This document shows positions 1 through 12,331 of a stretch of 64,000 nucleotides of DNA, one piece after another (positions within the stretch are counted from its first letter, which is position 1; every line of letters begins with the position of its first letter). The notes under the pieces were generated by a model. The model made no database searches, was not told the origin of the DNA, and was given only the letters and a program-made list of their open reading frames with translations. Position numbers and translations under genes: made by a program. This DNA comes from Rhizoctonia solani (lineage: Eukaryota; Basidiomycota; Agaricomycetes; Cantharellales; Ceratobasidiaceae), in the NCBI RefSeq assembly GCF_016906535.1, contig NC_057385.1, positions 1,984,001 through 2,048,000 of the forward strand, written 5' to 3'.

Positions 1-2769
1 CGTTTGTGAGCAGTTGTGCCAGTATATGTGATCCTAAAGAGCCAGTAGTTCCAGTAATTACTACACTTTCGATGGGCTCGGAGCCTGTGAGTGGCCAATC
101 AGGATCGTTATGGCGAACTTTCATGTTTTGAGTATAGCGTGCAATCATCGTCTGCATGGTACTTGTTTCAGGAGCGCTGGGCGAACAGCTTGTGGAATTG
201 TTAGTCAACTGAACCAAGTAAGTGGCCAGTTGTAGTATCGAAGGATGGTTGAATATTGATTGTTGCGTCACTTTTTCCGCGACAATGTGGGGCTCGATGC
301 TTGGAGGTAGCGATAACGCCCGTCGGAGCACTCCTGATAGGAGAGTGGCCGTTAAACTGGCAACCCCTTTATTAGAAGTTAATTCGAAAGATAAGTAAAG
401 GCCACATTACCTATCAAACCCTTGTTGGAATAAGTCATCGTAAGGATCTAATTGTCTACCTAGTAAGTGCGTCACACAGCGAGTCAACCAAAATTGGACT
501 CCTTCCACATCATCCCAGGATGCAGGGGCTCCAAGTGAAGTAAGAGATGAGCCCTGTCCCAATTGGGCATACATCCGAGTAATATCGTTGGCATATAATT
601 TCAATGCAGCAGCCCTGGCAACATTCCCCTTTGGTGTGCGAGGCAAGGGACGAGACGTCTCTGAGAAAATGATGGCTTCGCGAGCGATTCGAGAATGTGT
701 AGAAGTATTGCTGTTGGCCAACTCCACGAACGGCCTGTATGAAATGGAATTAAATTCAGTTAACATTAGGCTGTATCCCATTGAATTCCATTCACCATAT
801 CTGATTGATGATTTTTTCGTAATCCACATTTGCCAAAGAGTCTACCTGATTATGGAGTTCGATGAGTACGCCCGTCTGGTTCTGTTCCCGGCCAAACATG
901 ATGGCAGATTGTATTAGTGGAGACTTGACAATTTGATCCTCTGAGAGTCAAAAGGTTGGGTATTGACCAAGAATACGACGTATGAATGAAAAGACATACC
1001 GATGGGAACCGGATTGGTTTTCTCTCCATTTAGTAGTACAATTTGGTCATCCAATCGACCAACACTGATACAGCATCAAGCATTAGCATATACGCAGATA
1101 ATAACCTGATCGACACTTACACTTTCCACAGCCCCAGCTTAGTTGGGTGAGGAACTACCAAATCCTTTGTGGCATAACCCACTCCCCCTCTTTCGTTCTT
1201 ATAATTAACAACGAATGGCTTGTAAATCGGAGTAGACTAGTGCAGGTGAAAGAGGTCATGTAAACAACTCAACGGCTAATTCTCTTAGAATTCGACCTAC
1301 CAGCATCACTAATTCATACGTCCCATCTTGATCGTTTTGCGGAATGAGCTCGGGCTGGATATTGTCTGGAAACTCGATGTAAATCCAATCTTCTGGGGCA
1401 CGCTTCACAAGATCGAACTCGACTGGTGCGCCAAATTCCGTAGCACCATACGCAGCACGTAGTGAAACACCTAACATGAACTTATTGAAACCCGGCTGAC
1501 TTGGACGTAACGAAGGGTAAATACCTCGTTCCACAAGCCGGTTTCCTACATGAGGAATGAGAGGTCCCCCGGCATAGACCTATTTGCCTTATAAGCTAAT
1601 CGTTACAATATGTCTTGGTGGCCACATACCACTCCATCTATCTTTTTCAGGTGATTGATGGCCTTGTTGTCGTGCGACCATGCCTAATCTCAGTTAGTTG
1701 GAGCTAAAAAAGAAAAGAGTGATAATTAGGTAAATACCTCGAGGAAGGTTGGGACCGTCAACAAAAAAGTACATTGGGATCTAACAACCGCGCGTAGGGT
1801 AACATCAGGGCTAGGAACTACTGGCGTGGCCCCAGGGGCAAAGAGAACACTGGTAAATCCGGCGAATTGGGGATAAAAACAGTGAGTTATAAAACCCTAC
1901 CAAAATTTCAGTAAACTTCCTCACTTAAATTCCAAGACTTACCATGACATGAAATGTTGGTAATGCCATGAGCCCAACTCGAGCTCCGAAGCGACCCATT
2001 CCATAACAAGGGGCTAAGAATCATAAACAAATGCGCATGAAACTCGTACCCAATTTGCTCACGTTGGTTAACAAAACTGCTTAGAATACACCCCTGTGTG
2101 TAAGTAACTGGGCGGGGCAATCCTGTAGACCCTGAACTGTGAAGGATAGCTACAACCGAATTTTCAGACAATGGAGTGGGGTCAGGAAAGGGCTCAAACA
2201 AATCTCCAGAGCGTGGTTGAAATAGCTCCTTAAAGGTTGGGAGATATATGATGTTGAGATGCTGCTGACTTTCCTCCATCATGGAAAGAACGTTTTCGAC
2301 CAAATGGGCGATAGCAGATCCACCTCCGCTGACCATGTGAACTGTTTCTGTTGCGATTAAAAGATGGCATATCCCGGCGACTGAAACGCGAGGGGAGATC
2401 GGGAAGGGCTATGCCAAGGTCAGTTCCTGCCTATTGCAGTTATCTAACAAAGGTACAAACCACTAGCCCTGCCCTCAAAATTCCCAGAACAAGCGCGATA
2501 TTCACAATGGTGTCCGTGGATGTGAGGATAGCTACCCTGGTCCCTTGGGGGAGCGCCGAACCAGGATTGACAGTATGCGCAGCGCGATGTGTAGCATGAG
2601 CGAGTTGCCGGTATTTCACGACGCGTTGCTCATTCGAGCTTTCCGAGACGTCTACCAACATGGCAAACCCGCACTCGGGGTTTCTTCCAAGGTGGTAGTC
2701 CACGAGTTGGTTCAGCGAGACAGAGCCATCAGTGGCAGGTGAATCGAATTCGCTTAGGCCAATGGTCAT
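1..2769 (-). CDS. NRPS-like adenylate-forming reductase (A-T-R), 3' truncated by window
   Basis: Multi-exon gene whose C-terminal end lies beyond base 1. Spliced product shows an AMP-binding (adenylation) domain: the phosphate loop SSGSTGLPRPV near 2200, the motif YGATEFG near 1440, and the end-of-domain motif PRTPKGNVAR near 620. A phosphopantetheine carrier follows, with GFDSLTAT at the junction of an intron at 357-410; the attachment serine codon is split by that intron. The last visible residues read VVITGTTGSLGSHIL, the nucleotide-binding start of a thioester-reductase/Rossmann domain. This A-T-R order is known from basidiomycete NRPS-like carboxylic acid reductases and alpha-aminoadipate reductase relatives: an acid is adenylated, loaded on the carrier and released reductively as an aldehyde. 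The start ATG (MTIGLSEFDS) is the first in frame and has a TATA-like box 57-65 nt upstream. Substrate cannot be told from sequence. Family call firm; product unknown. Confidence 0.85.
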
Positions 2770-2825
2770 TATGACTAGCTAATAAAGTCTTCGTGCGTGA
2801 GTGAATTATGAGATTTCGGGCTCCC

Positions 2826-2834
2826 TATATATAA
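2826..2834 (-). promoter_or_regulatory. TATA-like box of the NRPS-like gene
   Basis: On the minus strand this reads TTATATATA, 57-65 nt upstream of the ATG at 2769. The spacing suits a core promoter with a short 5' leader. It is a sequence match only; no transcript start is visible. Confidence 0.4.
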
Positions 2835-3560
2835 CCCGACTCACGAATGTATCAGGCAAGAGACGCTAGCGTTCCAGACGCAAGTCCAATGGGAACTCGG
2901 GAGGAGTGTGACAACAGCTTGCTGGAATAGACATGCAGAGCCCCTTTTTAAGGCAAAACCTACGAGCAAGAGAACAAGAACCCAATGTTATGGAACCGAT
3001 GGTTTGTGCTGAGCAATTCGTTTCACTGGGAACTCTAGGGCGAAACAACTTCGTGTTGATCAGGTTCGGGCTGACGAGTCTAGGTATCCATTTGGAATGA
3101 CCACATATTCGCTATACGAATTTGACGTTCCGTCGCACTCTGCTCCATACGACGCGGACGTATTCATAATGTCGCAAGTGTGGCCCCTGGATATCTCATT
3201 TCCCGATATATATATGTATATATGTCGACGATTGTCGTAATGACGTGTACGAGCTATCCAAAACCTCATCCCGACGGTTGGACCCAGATCTCTTGTTCGC
3301 ACGATCAGAGACTTCGTCACGGGTTGGAGAAGGCGAGAATACAAATTCTAGGCGTAGCCTATTTGGTCACCTGTTATTCTTTTTGTAATGAACTGAAAAT
3401 CCACATGCTAACATGCAGTGGGCATCAATTTTTCACGATAGGAACTTCAATTGTGTATCAATACACTACAGCGCCCAAACTGAAGGCCATTTTAGGTACA
3501 AAATGAAAAGATGAAGACAAGATGAAGAAATCCGAAAGCAAGCGAAAGACATGCAAATGA
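2835..3560. other. Intergenic, no gene recognised
   Basis: This stretch separates the 3' end of the Hsp70 gene from the promoter of the NRPS-like gene; both lie on the minus strand. Short open frames here have no domain-like content. A small AT dinucleotide tract (ATATATATGTATATATG) lies near 3206-3223. It presumably holds the Hsp70 3' UTR and upstream control of the NRPS-like gene. Confidence 0.5.
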
Positions 3561-5954
3561 TCACCGTTGGGCAGTGGCCTTCTGCAACGCACGCTTGACT
3601 CCTAACTGGGCCTTCCTAAGTTCATCAGCAGTAGAATTCTCAAGCTCCAACTTCTCCATGGCCTTAGCCAACTCGGCTTCGATCTGGCCCTTAGCACCGC
3701 GCTTCATCTTGGAGCTCATTTCAGGGCTGGTGATAGTGCTCTCGACTTGCTGAATGTATGCCTCAAGATCGGCCTTAGCCTCATGCCTTGCGGAGAAATC
3801 TTTGTCAGCCTGCTTGAATTGCTCGGCATCCTTGATCATCTGATCGATCTCAGCCGAGGAGAGGCGACCAACGGAGTTGGTGATGCCTGGTTGAAAGGAA
3901 ATTTAGTTTCGCAAAACTTCTGAGTAAGTCCAACTTACTAATGGATGCCTTGCGACCGGAAGCGCGGTCTTGGGCGGACACTTTCAGGAGACCATCCGCA
4001 TCAACCTCGAAGGTGGTAACAAGTTCGGCCTGTCCACGAGGCATGGGAGGGATGCCGGTTAGTTCGAATTCTCCCAAAAGACGATTGTCACGGCACTGAG
4101 TACGCTCTCCCTCGTAGCTATACGTAAGCTATTGTTAGTACAAGGAAGGCAATGAAAACTAGAACACATACACAGGGAAGGTGACAGTAGTCTGGTTGTC
4201 CTCGACGGTAGTGAAAACCCTGGACTTGTTGGTAGGGATGGGGGTGTTACGAGGAACGACAACACCGAAGACATCTCCTTGCATGGCAACGCCAAGAGAG
4301 AGAGGTGCAACATCGAGGAGGAGCATGTTCTGGGTCTTTTCGCTGGTCTGGCCAGTGAGTACAGCAGCTTGGACAGCAGCGCCGTATGCGACAGCCTCAT
4401 CCGGGTTGATGGACTTGTTTAGTTGGCGACCACCAAAGAACTCGCTAACCAGTGCCTGGATCTTAGGGATACGAGTAGAACCACCAACGAGAACAATGTC
4501 GTCGACCTAGTATAAGGTTAGTTACATCCATCCGAGGATTTCCAGGGGCGACAAACCTTCTCGCGAGGAATCTTAGAATCCTTAAGAACCTTCTCGACAG
4601 GCTCGAGAGTGGACTTGAACATAGTCGCGTTAATTTCCTCGAAACGGGCGCGAGAGATGTTTGCGGAGAAGTCTTCACCCTATGATCGTGTACTATTTAT
4701 CAGTACGAAACAAAGTTGGCCGATGTAATCTACTGACCTGGTACAGAGAATCAACTTCGACAGTGGTCTGGGCGACGCTGGAAAGAGTGCGTTTGGCACG
4801 CTCGCAAGCACTACGCAGGCGACGGATAGCGCGAGCATCATCGGAAATATCGTGCTTAGTCTTGCGCTTGAACTCCGCCTTGAAGTGCTCGAGGAGTGTG
4901 TTGTCAAAATCTTCACCACCAAGATGGGTGTCACCCGCAGTAGCCTTGACAGCAAAGACACCTCCGGTAATGTTAAGAAGCGAGACATCAAAAGTTCCTC
5001 CTCCCAAGTCGAAGATCAATACATTCTTCTCAGTCTTGGATTGTTGGTCAAGACCATATGCAATGGCAGCAGCAGTGGGCTCATTGATGATACGCAAAAC
5101 ATCAAGACCAGCAATAGCACCAGCGTCTTTGGTGGCCAGACGCTGAGAGTCGTTGAAGTAAGCAGGAACGCTAATTAGACACAATTTCAAACCCCGTTTG
5201 CTTTCAATAAAATTTGTGGGAGAACTCACGTGACGACAGCCTTCTTGACAGTCTTCCCGAGCTTTGCCTCAGAGATTTCTTTCATTTTGCTAAGGACCAT
5301 GGACGAGATCTCCTGAGGGGTAAACGTCTTCTCTTCGCCGAGGTACTCGACCTGTACATATGGAGAGCCATCTTTATCAACAACGGTGAATGGCCAGTGG
5401 GTCATGTCCTAAGTCTCAAGTTAAAGAGCAGATCATAACATCTGTACAATTAAGGCGAACCTTCTTAACATCTGGGTCACTTTATGCAATTATAAGTACA
5501 AATACCAAGATAATCGACTGTGTATGCTTACTCGAAACGACGGCCAATGAGGCGCTTTGCGTCGAAGACGGTGTTCTTGGGATTCATAGCGGCCTGGTTC
5601 TTGGCAGCATCACCAATGAGGCGCTCCTCGGCCGAGAAGGCGACATAAGAGGGGGTAGTACGGTTACCCTCTGTACATGGTTTAGCAAGTTTAACAGGGT
5701 TCAGGGGGGGATAGCAACGTACGGTCGTTTGCGATGATTTCAACACGATCGTTTTGCCAGACACCGACGCAACTTTATAAGCGTCTAATTTTAGTATACT
5801 ATAGCACAAAAGCGGCTGATCTATGACTTACGAGTAAGTAGTTCCAAGATCTACATCAAGGACAAATGCGCATTCAGTCACCAAATTTCGAGCGCCACTC
5901 GAGGAGCAACTCACCGATACCGATCGCGCCGTCAAAAAGGTCTTCGCTGGCCAT
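3561..5954 (-). CDS. SSB1: Ribosome-associated Hsp70 chaperone, Ssb type
   Basis: Spliced protein starts [20 protein letters not shown] and runs through all Hsp70 signatures: [45 protein letters not shown], and [10 protein letters not shown] near 4500. The C-terminus ends [11 protein letters not shown] and lacks the EEVD tail of cytosolic Ssa-type Hsp70. The lid region ([35 protein letters not shown]) matches yeast Ssb1/2 closely. Ssb proteins bind the ribosome with the RAC complex and fold nascent chains. At least seven introns cut the gene; exon 2 is only 19 nt (5832-5850) and carries the nucleotide-binding loop DLGTTYS. It diverges from the mitoribosomal gene at 6488 with 533 bp between. 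No frame problems seen. Confidence 0.95.
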
Positions 5955-6487
5955 TTTTCACTTGTACGTAGGGTGAGGGGAGCTCGAAATGTGGTGGACG
6001 AGATGAAGCCGATGAATGGGACTGAAGATTTTTGAGTACGTGATTCCGTGGAATATCATGCGGAAGATCGCCGGATGCAAATTATTGAAATCTCGTGCAG
6101 CGCACCTTATCATGGCATATTGCGCCAGGCGCACTTTCGCATTGGCTGCTAGGCTTGAGCGAGATACCATTTCAAGCCCCCAGAAACTCCCATACGGTAA
6201 GCTTATATGCGATCCAAACTCATAGGCACGATCAATAACTGCATGTAAGGTGTGCGCCTCATTCAAACATCTCAACAACCAGAGAATGTAGAATGGGTGG
6301 AACTTGCCAAAGAAAGAATGAGAAGACAAGCAGTGAGTATGTAAAATTATACTACTACTGACGAGTACTGTGGTCTAACCACATTCTAGTCGAATACTTT
6401 TCTAAATTAGGGTCTACCAAAAATCGAAATACCTCGTTCCAACCGCACCACACTCTCCACAAGCCCACACCACCCACTGACCTCACC
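5955..6487. promoter_or_regulatory. Divergent promoter region SSB1 / uS2m
   Basis: This 533-bp gap lies between two start codons facing away from each other, one for a cytosolic ribosome-bound chaperone and one for a mitochondrial ribosomal protein. I see no clear TATA box or clean heat-shock element array. Loose GAA repeats occur around 6285-6320 but not in regular 5-bp units. Confidence 0.4.
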
Positions 6488-7120
6488 ATGTCCGCTCTCG
6501 TCGCCGCCGGTGCACATCTCGGAAGCTCCTCTGAATCCACTCGGCCTACTTTCCTTCCTTACGCATATGGTCATCGCGCTGGTATCACGATCATTGATTT
6601 GGACACCACGCTCCCCCTGTTAAGGAGAGCATCTAATGTCGTGCGTGAGGTCGCCAAAAGCAAAGGGCTTATATTATTTGTTGGCACAACTGAGGACCTT
6701 GCACCATGTGTCCGAAAAGCAGCTCAGCGACTGGGCTCACAAGGATTTCATGTGGGAACCACATGGAAACCCGGGACTCTCACTAACTCTTGGGAGCTAT
6801 TTGGATCAGACACGATGATGAACCTCAACACGACTCCTGACCTTGTCATATTTATGAATCCGCTACAAAATTTACACGCCATCCGTGAATGCGCAATCTC
6901 GCGCATACCTACGATTGGCATTATCGACTCTGACGTGGACCCTCGTGTCGTAATGTACCCTATTCCTGCAAACGACGATAGCATCCGGACTGCAGAATTG
7001 ATCGCAGGCGTCTTGAGTATGGCCGGAAAAGAAGGGATTGAACGAGCTGCGGCGGAGAGAGCCTTTGCACAGAGTCAAAGTCGGAGGGCACGACCAGAGG
7101 GGGCGGAGGAAGAAGAATGA
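6488..7120 (+). CDS. MRP4: Mitochondrial small-subunit ribosomal protein uS2m
   Basis: Single-exon frame of 210 residues. It matches ribosomal protein S2: LVAAGAHLG at the start, YGHRAGITIIDLDTTLPLLR, ILFVGTTEDLAPCVRKAAQR, the WKPGTLTN loop, then CAISRIPTIGIIDSDVDPR and PIPANDDSIRTAELI. Bacterial and mitochondrial uS2 share these blocks; cytosolic uS2 (Rps0) differs. The protein belongs to the head/body junction of the mitochondrial small subunit. The visible ATG leaves almost no presequence before the conserved core, so either targeting is internal or a short upstream exon was missed. The tail is rich in Arg and Glu. It converges on TRP2, with 77 bp between stops. Confidence 0.9.
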   Translation: MSALVAAGAHLGSSSESTRPTFLPYAYGHRAGITIIDLDTTLPLLRRASNVVREVAKSKGLILFVGTTEDLAPCVRKAAQRLGSQGFHVGTTWKPGTLTNSWELFGSDTMMNLNTTPDLVIFMNPLQNLHAIRECAISRIPTIGIIDSDVDPRVVMYPIPANDDSIRTAELIAGVLSMAGKEGIERAAAERAFAQSQSRRARPEGAEEEE

Positions 7121-7197
7121 AATGTAATTACTACTGTGGTCTATCCATTTTCAACGTTCAGCACCGGGTAGCATATACAATGATTACAGAGCTACAA

Positions 7198-9072
7198 CTA
7201 TGAAAGTTGGCCAGAACGTTGTTGCATGTTGTAGTAATATTCTGTGAATATATTGCTCAGCCATACCTCGCGTGGATGAGATCGCATGTAGCGCTCACCT
7301 TCAGCCATATCAATTGTGCGCATATTCGCGCTTAACTTGTTCAAGGTTTCAATGTATTCGTCTTCTTCGACAGAGTCGAACACAATTCCACCTCCTGCCT
7401 GCAAGTAGGCGATGCCATCTTTGAATGTCATAGTTCGAATAGCAATGCATGTATCCATCTCGTCATCCGCAAAATCAAATCTTCCGACTGCTCCCGCATA
7501 TACACCACGTCGTTCCCCTTCCAACTCAGAAACCAACTCGACTGCCTTGATTTTGGGCGCTCCTGACACCGTCCCGGCCGGGAAGATCGAACGGAATGCG
7601 TCGAACCTCGAAACAAGGTAGTAAATAACTTAAATGTTTGAAAACACCAACCTCACGAAAATTACCTATTCTTCCCCTCACGCAAGAGGCCAGATACTTG
7701 ACTAGTAAGATGAATTACGTGACTGAACTTCTCCAGTCGCATAAGTTCGTCTACTTTGACTGTCTTGGGCTGGCAAACCCTGTTAACGTCGTTCCGAGCA
7801 AGATCGACGAGCATAATGTGCTCTGCTCGGTCTTTGGCAGATGCCAGTAGTTGCGCCCCAAGTTCGGCATCCTCTATACGCACATCAATGGGGCAACAAT
7901 GCGTGAAAATAATCATTTTTACGCACCTTCTGGGGTCTTGCCTCGCTTCACTGTCCCCGCAATAGCATGGTTGAATACCTTGTTGTTTTCGACTCGGCAT
8001 AATGTCTCAGGGCTAGCACCAACGACTTGCAAATCACCGCAATCGATATAAAACATGTAGGGGCTAGGGTTAATTTGCCTGAGCTGTCGATAGACATTGA
8101 ATGGATGGAGATTCGTCTTGCGTGCCAACCGCTGGGATGGAACAGCTTGGATGATATCGCCCGCAACAATATGCTTCTTCAGCTGAGTTACGAAGCCTTC
8201 ATAGCCCACCTTCCCAACATTCGACACGGCCGTATTTCCTCGCTGGATAATCGGCTGGGAGACAAGGGGCGTATGGCTCGCCAGAACAACCTTGGCGGCA
8301 CGTCGGGCTTTCTGAACTGCCGTCTGGTAAATAAATGACAAATTTGAGCTGGTCTCTGACGAAGAGGCGCTAGTGACGGTTGGCGCAAATACGTGCGAAA
8401 CGACCTTGACGTTTTGGTACAAATGATCATACACTATGATAGTGTCGCATAGCATAAATACTGACTCGGGAATCCCGAGCGGGTCGGTCAACGGGCGTGC
8501 AGTTTTGGGTTCAAAATATTGGATGCAATCATAGGACACGTAGCCGATCGCACCCCCTGCGAACGATTCAATTCGAACGATGAGCAAATTTGACGTGGCG
8601 CGGGCGTACCGGTGAATGTGGGTACCTCGGGGATCTTGACATACTTGTATGCTCTCAGTTCACGCTGGAGCGCTGCCATGGGATCGCCTGTAACTTCATG
8701 ACTTGGTCCAGATCGGATAACCTTGAATGGGTCTACATGGATAGGTCAGGACGAGTTAGTAGTATACTAAATATTATTCACTTACCTGCCCCAATGAAAC
8801 TATAGCGCGCGATATTCTCCCCAGCAATAACACTCTCAAGGATGAAGCTGTACTTGGAGTCTTTGGCGAGGCGGAGGTAGGCCATACATGGTGTCAAGAG
8901 ATCTGCGGGAAACTCGATAAACACGGGCACGCAGTTCCCCACTTTCTTCCTGATAATCAAATCTTCTATTACATTGAGTGAGGGGAAAGGTACCAAATGC
9001 TAATCCAACCCAGAGCGATTAAAGTTACACCAATTAATCTCCTAAAAATTCTGAGCATACCTGAGGATCCAT
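7198..9072 (-). CDS. TRP2: Anthranilate synthase component I
   Basis: First committed enzyme of tryptophan synthesis: chorismate plus an amino group donor gives anthranilate. Exon 1 is tiny (MDPQ at 9072), then [15 protein letters not shown]. The N-terminal part carries the [22 protein letters not shown] block of the tryptophan feedback site (here [20 protein letters not shown]). The chorismate-binding domain shows [51 protein letters not shown] and [14 protein letters not shown], with the GGGIVFDS block near the C-terminus. An intron near 8552-8607 joins FTG to GAIGYVSYD. All catalytic blocks are present and in frame. The glutaminase subunit is not in this window. Confidence 0.95.
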
Positions 9073-10489
9073 CTCAAAGTCTGCACGATGTTTGAATGAG
9101 GGTTAGAGATGTGGAAGATATGTGTGGAAGAGACGAGGCGCTAATGGACTATGAACGTTTATAGGCAGCCCCTCGAGTCATTGATCCTCGACTTTTGTTC
9201 CAAATTTAAATTGTATTACAACGTCGCTGATCGATGATTATGTAATTATATTGATCGCCTGTACCAAAGTCTGATTTCACCTTTTGTCTTTTTCCTGGTC
9301 TCAGAGTACTAGTAGGAAGGTTATTGATCTTATTCCAGATGTATCTAAAGCTAATGGGGTTCCTTTTATTGTCTTGAGAGTATTCCAAGGACCAGCGTGC
9401 TTGATTACACCCGGATCGATCAGAGATGCAGAGTTAAAAACTTTGTCGCTGAAGCGAGTTTTAGCGAGCCAGATTCTCAAAACAAACAGACTGACATTGA
9501 ATAAAATACTACATCGTGCTTCATTTGACAACTAGATGTAACCAAGTAGCTTATATAGCCAACAGTAAGATTTCCTGACCCACTACGTGTCCGCGCTTAG
9601 GCTCCCATGGGAACCTATACAGAAGAACCATGACCACATCCGCAATGTCATACGAACCTCACACACTCAATACAAAAGCGCAAAGACTAGGACCCCCAGC
9701 ACCTTTGGCGTTGAACTACCCTTCTTCAAAGCCCTTCTGTGCGAATGCTAACAAAAGGCTTCTCGGCGCCCAGTACGGTATGTGCGGCGACCACACTGCT
9801 AGTAAAAGCCTATTACTCCCGAACGAAGACACTCCAGGAAGAGTTAAATGGATGTTACACGATGATTTACGAACGGAAGTACAAGAAGTCCCGTCATTGA
9901 GGGTAAATAAACCACATGGATTCCTCGAGCGTAATGTTAATAGGACTTCTGCGCAGTGGAGTTTGTGACAAATGCACATAACTCTGGAGTATGTGGCGTA
10001 CCTGCCTGATAAGGAAAATCTGCGGATACCCGTCCAAATCTGGATGCGGCTATTTTGTCTCAGTTTAAGGCGTTCATCGGGCTCAGAACCCCAAGTGGCG
10101 AACCTGGTAACCCGTGTGGTTGAAAACCCCGGCGCCGGTCCAGGCGTGTCCAGAAGCACTGAGTGGTCAAATCTTTATCGGTCAAGTGTTTGTTACATAT
10201 GATTTCTAATTGTTTACTTCGAGGGTAGACCGACGGAGGGTTTTGGGCAGCCGAGAATAGGTTTTCATGCATACAGTAACTACGGTTTCATCATACAGGT
10301 TGTGCAAAAAACGAAGGACAACAATGGACACGGCTAGAGATATGCATGCGAGACACGAAAACAATCATGAAGGAAAATGACAGTGCAGAGCGATGCGAGA
10401 GATATGTATATGCGAGCAGTTGAATGACAATAATAAACGATAAGAATGAGGAGAGCGAGAACCCAAAACAGAAACGGAGAACAGAAAAA
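9073..10489. other. Intergenic, no gene recognised
   Basis: About 1.4 kb upstream of TRP2 and downstream of the arrestin-like gene. Open frames of 76-147 codons occur on both strands (for example 9630-9968 plus and 9716-10159 minus), but they overlap each other, have no recognisable motifs and lack convincing splice partners. I read them as chance frames. A decayed mobile element is possible but no terminal repeats or enzyme motifs are visible. Confidence 0.4.
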
Positions 10490-12331
10490 TCAGACGCTCA
10501 ATGGCGTGCGGACATGTCGCCCGTTGAGTACAGCTTCCCTGGCAGAAGCCGAGCTGAACCTCTCAACTTCGGCCTCCCACTCGAGCACTTCGGCTGTGCG
10601 CACGGAAGGAACCGCCACCGTTCTGGCGACACCAACTAAAAAGTCTTCCCGACTTGGAGGTTCGGGTGAGCGCTGCTTCTTCGATGCAAATATTCTTAGC
10701 GCAGAGCTCGAACGTGGGCGTTGCTGGGATGTGGGCGCGATCCGGTCGAGTTCACGTTCCCAGGCGCGAAATTGTTCGGGCTCGAAAACCGTGGGCACTG
10801 GTGCGGTGACTTCATTGCCTCGTGAGCGTGGGCGCAGTGGTAAGGCGCGACGTTGGCTCGAGTCGCGTGTGCCGGAGGATGTATGCGGCCTTTTACCGGC
10901 TTTACCGAACCGGGCAGTCGGGACGGCAAGGTTATTAGGGCTGGGTGGAGGAGATGGAAGATGTGGAACAGGTCGTCTGGATTCTTGTTGGTTCTCAGTT
11001 GAAGGAGAAGTGGCGGGCCGTTTCATACTATATTTGGAATGGACTCGCTGTCGTTCAGCGTCGTCTACGGTGATAACTACAATTTCCTCCTGATGCAAAT
11101 CAACCATGACTAGGTTGCCGCCGGTTGCTAATTGAGCCTTTTGTCAAGGGTCAGCTCGAAATTGGCTGCGATAGAAACTCATGAAACTATACCTTTGCGG
11201 TAACAAAGAATCGAACTCTGGCAAGGCTACCCTGCATCGTTTCACCTGTACCCCAGTGTGCACCCGACTTGGGCAAGGGAACTTGGAGCATAGCGCTGAG
11301 TGTACGTGAAGAAGCCTTTTCGCTGTCTGATTTGGATACATCGATGGCTTCAACCGTATTGAGCACAGCCTCGACCGACTTTGCTGAGTGGGAGATTGGC
11401 GAAGAGGAGCGCTTGCGGGATGGGCTAGATCGAGATTGGTCGTGAAGGGAGGGGAGGAGGGCAACAGTAGAAGAGAAGGGTTCAGGTGCTGGAGAAGACT
11501 CGCGCGAGATGGATCGGGCAAGTGTGCCAGATGGTGATGCAAGCTGGGAAGTGGATGACGCGGGGGTAGATTCGATGAAGTCAATGTGGCGCTCCAAGGC
11601 AAATGTAACACGTTGGAGGGACACGCCAGGACGAGGTTGTATGCGGACGGAAACTGGGATGGGATCGAGAGGTGCTACCGGGCGCCGGGGAAACTGAAAT
11701 TCGGATTGGACAAATTGTTCGGGGGGCTGTAGTGACGAATGAGCGACGGGGCGCTGGGATGTGGAGGGCTTGTTGTAACGCATGAGATTGACATCAAAGC
11801 ATTTGACTTGACGGTTGCCTATTCCTGGGATGTGTTGAGTGTGGATTGCTGGCAGATCATGAGCTTTTGGCCATATGGACAATATAGTGTGCTTACCAGC
11901 TTCCAGTCTCCAATATACTCGGTACTCCTGCAGATGAAAGTTGCTGCTGCCAGGGGTATTGACAGGGATGGCAAGACGGAATGGCAGATCAAGTTCACCG
12001 AGTGGTCCAAATTCAGCACCAGTCGGAGACCACAGGGTCTGGGTATGCTCCATGAGGATATTCGTCTTGAGTACGCCTACACGACCGTGTCGAGCCTCGT
12101 AACAACGCAGCGATATAGTAACAGCAGACGCAGTTGCAGGCTTGCCATCTTCTTCCAAGCGAATGCGGACGATGCCGTCGAGTTTAACCGGAGTAAGACC
12201 TGAGCGGATGTAAGCAAAAGAATAGACACAAAAATAGAATTTCAGACTGGAGACTCACCCAAGTGGCCTGAGTGAGGGAACCAGCGAGCACCAGCATTGC
12301 CCTTTGTGGGCGTGAGTGTAATAGCGACCAT
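10490..12331 (-). CDS. Arrestin-like (alpha-arrestin family) protein
   Basis: Three coding exons. The short first exon (MVAITLTPTKGNAGARWFPH) joins to LTPVKLDGIVRIRLEEDG, and the last intron joins FFVTAK to AQLATGGNLV near 11130-11186. The order is an arrestin-like beta-sandwich: PFRLAIPVNTPGSSNFH and YRVYWRLEA in the N-lobe, then PGVSLQRVTFALERHIDF in the C-lobe, followed by a Ser/Pro-rich insert and a disordered tail of roughly 190 residues. Fungal alpha-arrestins recruit Rsp5-type ubiquitin ligases to plasma-membrane transporters through PY motifs. I see PPxP-like stretches but no clear PPxY, so a role as a ligase adaptor is only a possibility. An RSP5 gene lies 40 kb away. Diverges from the transporter at 12699. 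Confidence 0.7.

Noticed and set aside
3206..3223. AT dinucleotide tract as an origin or regulatory element.
   Set aside because: A short simple repeat in a 3' flank, with nothing else to support a function.
3561..5954. Calling the Hsp70 a cytosolic Ssa-type protein.
   Set aside because: The C-terminus ends KATAQR with no EEVD, and the lid matches Ssb rather than Ssa.
9284..10159. Overlapping open frames upstream of TRP2 as genes or a transposon remnant.
   Set aside because: No motif, no consistent splicing, no terminal repeats; frames on both strands overlap.
10446..11093. A 215-codon plus-strand frame over the arrestin-like gene tail.
   Set aside because: It is the complement of a Ser/Pro/Arg-rich disordered tail that splices in frame to the arrestin domain.
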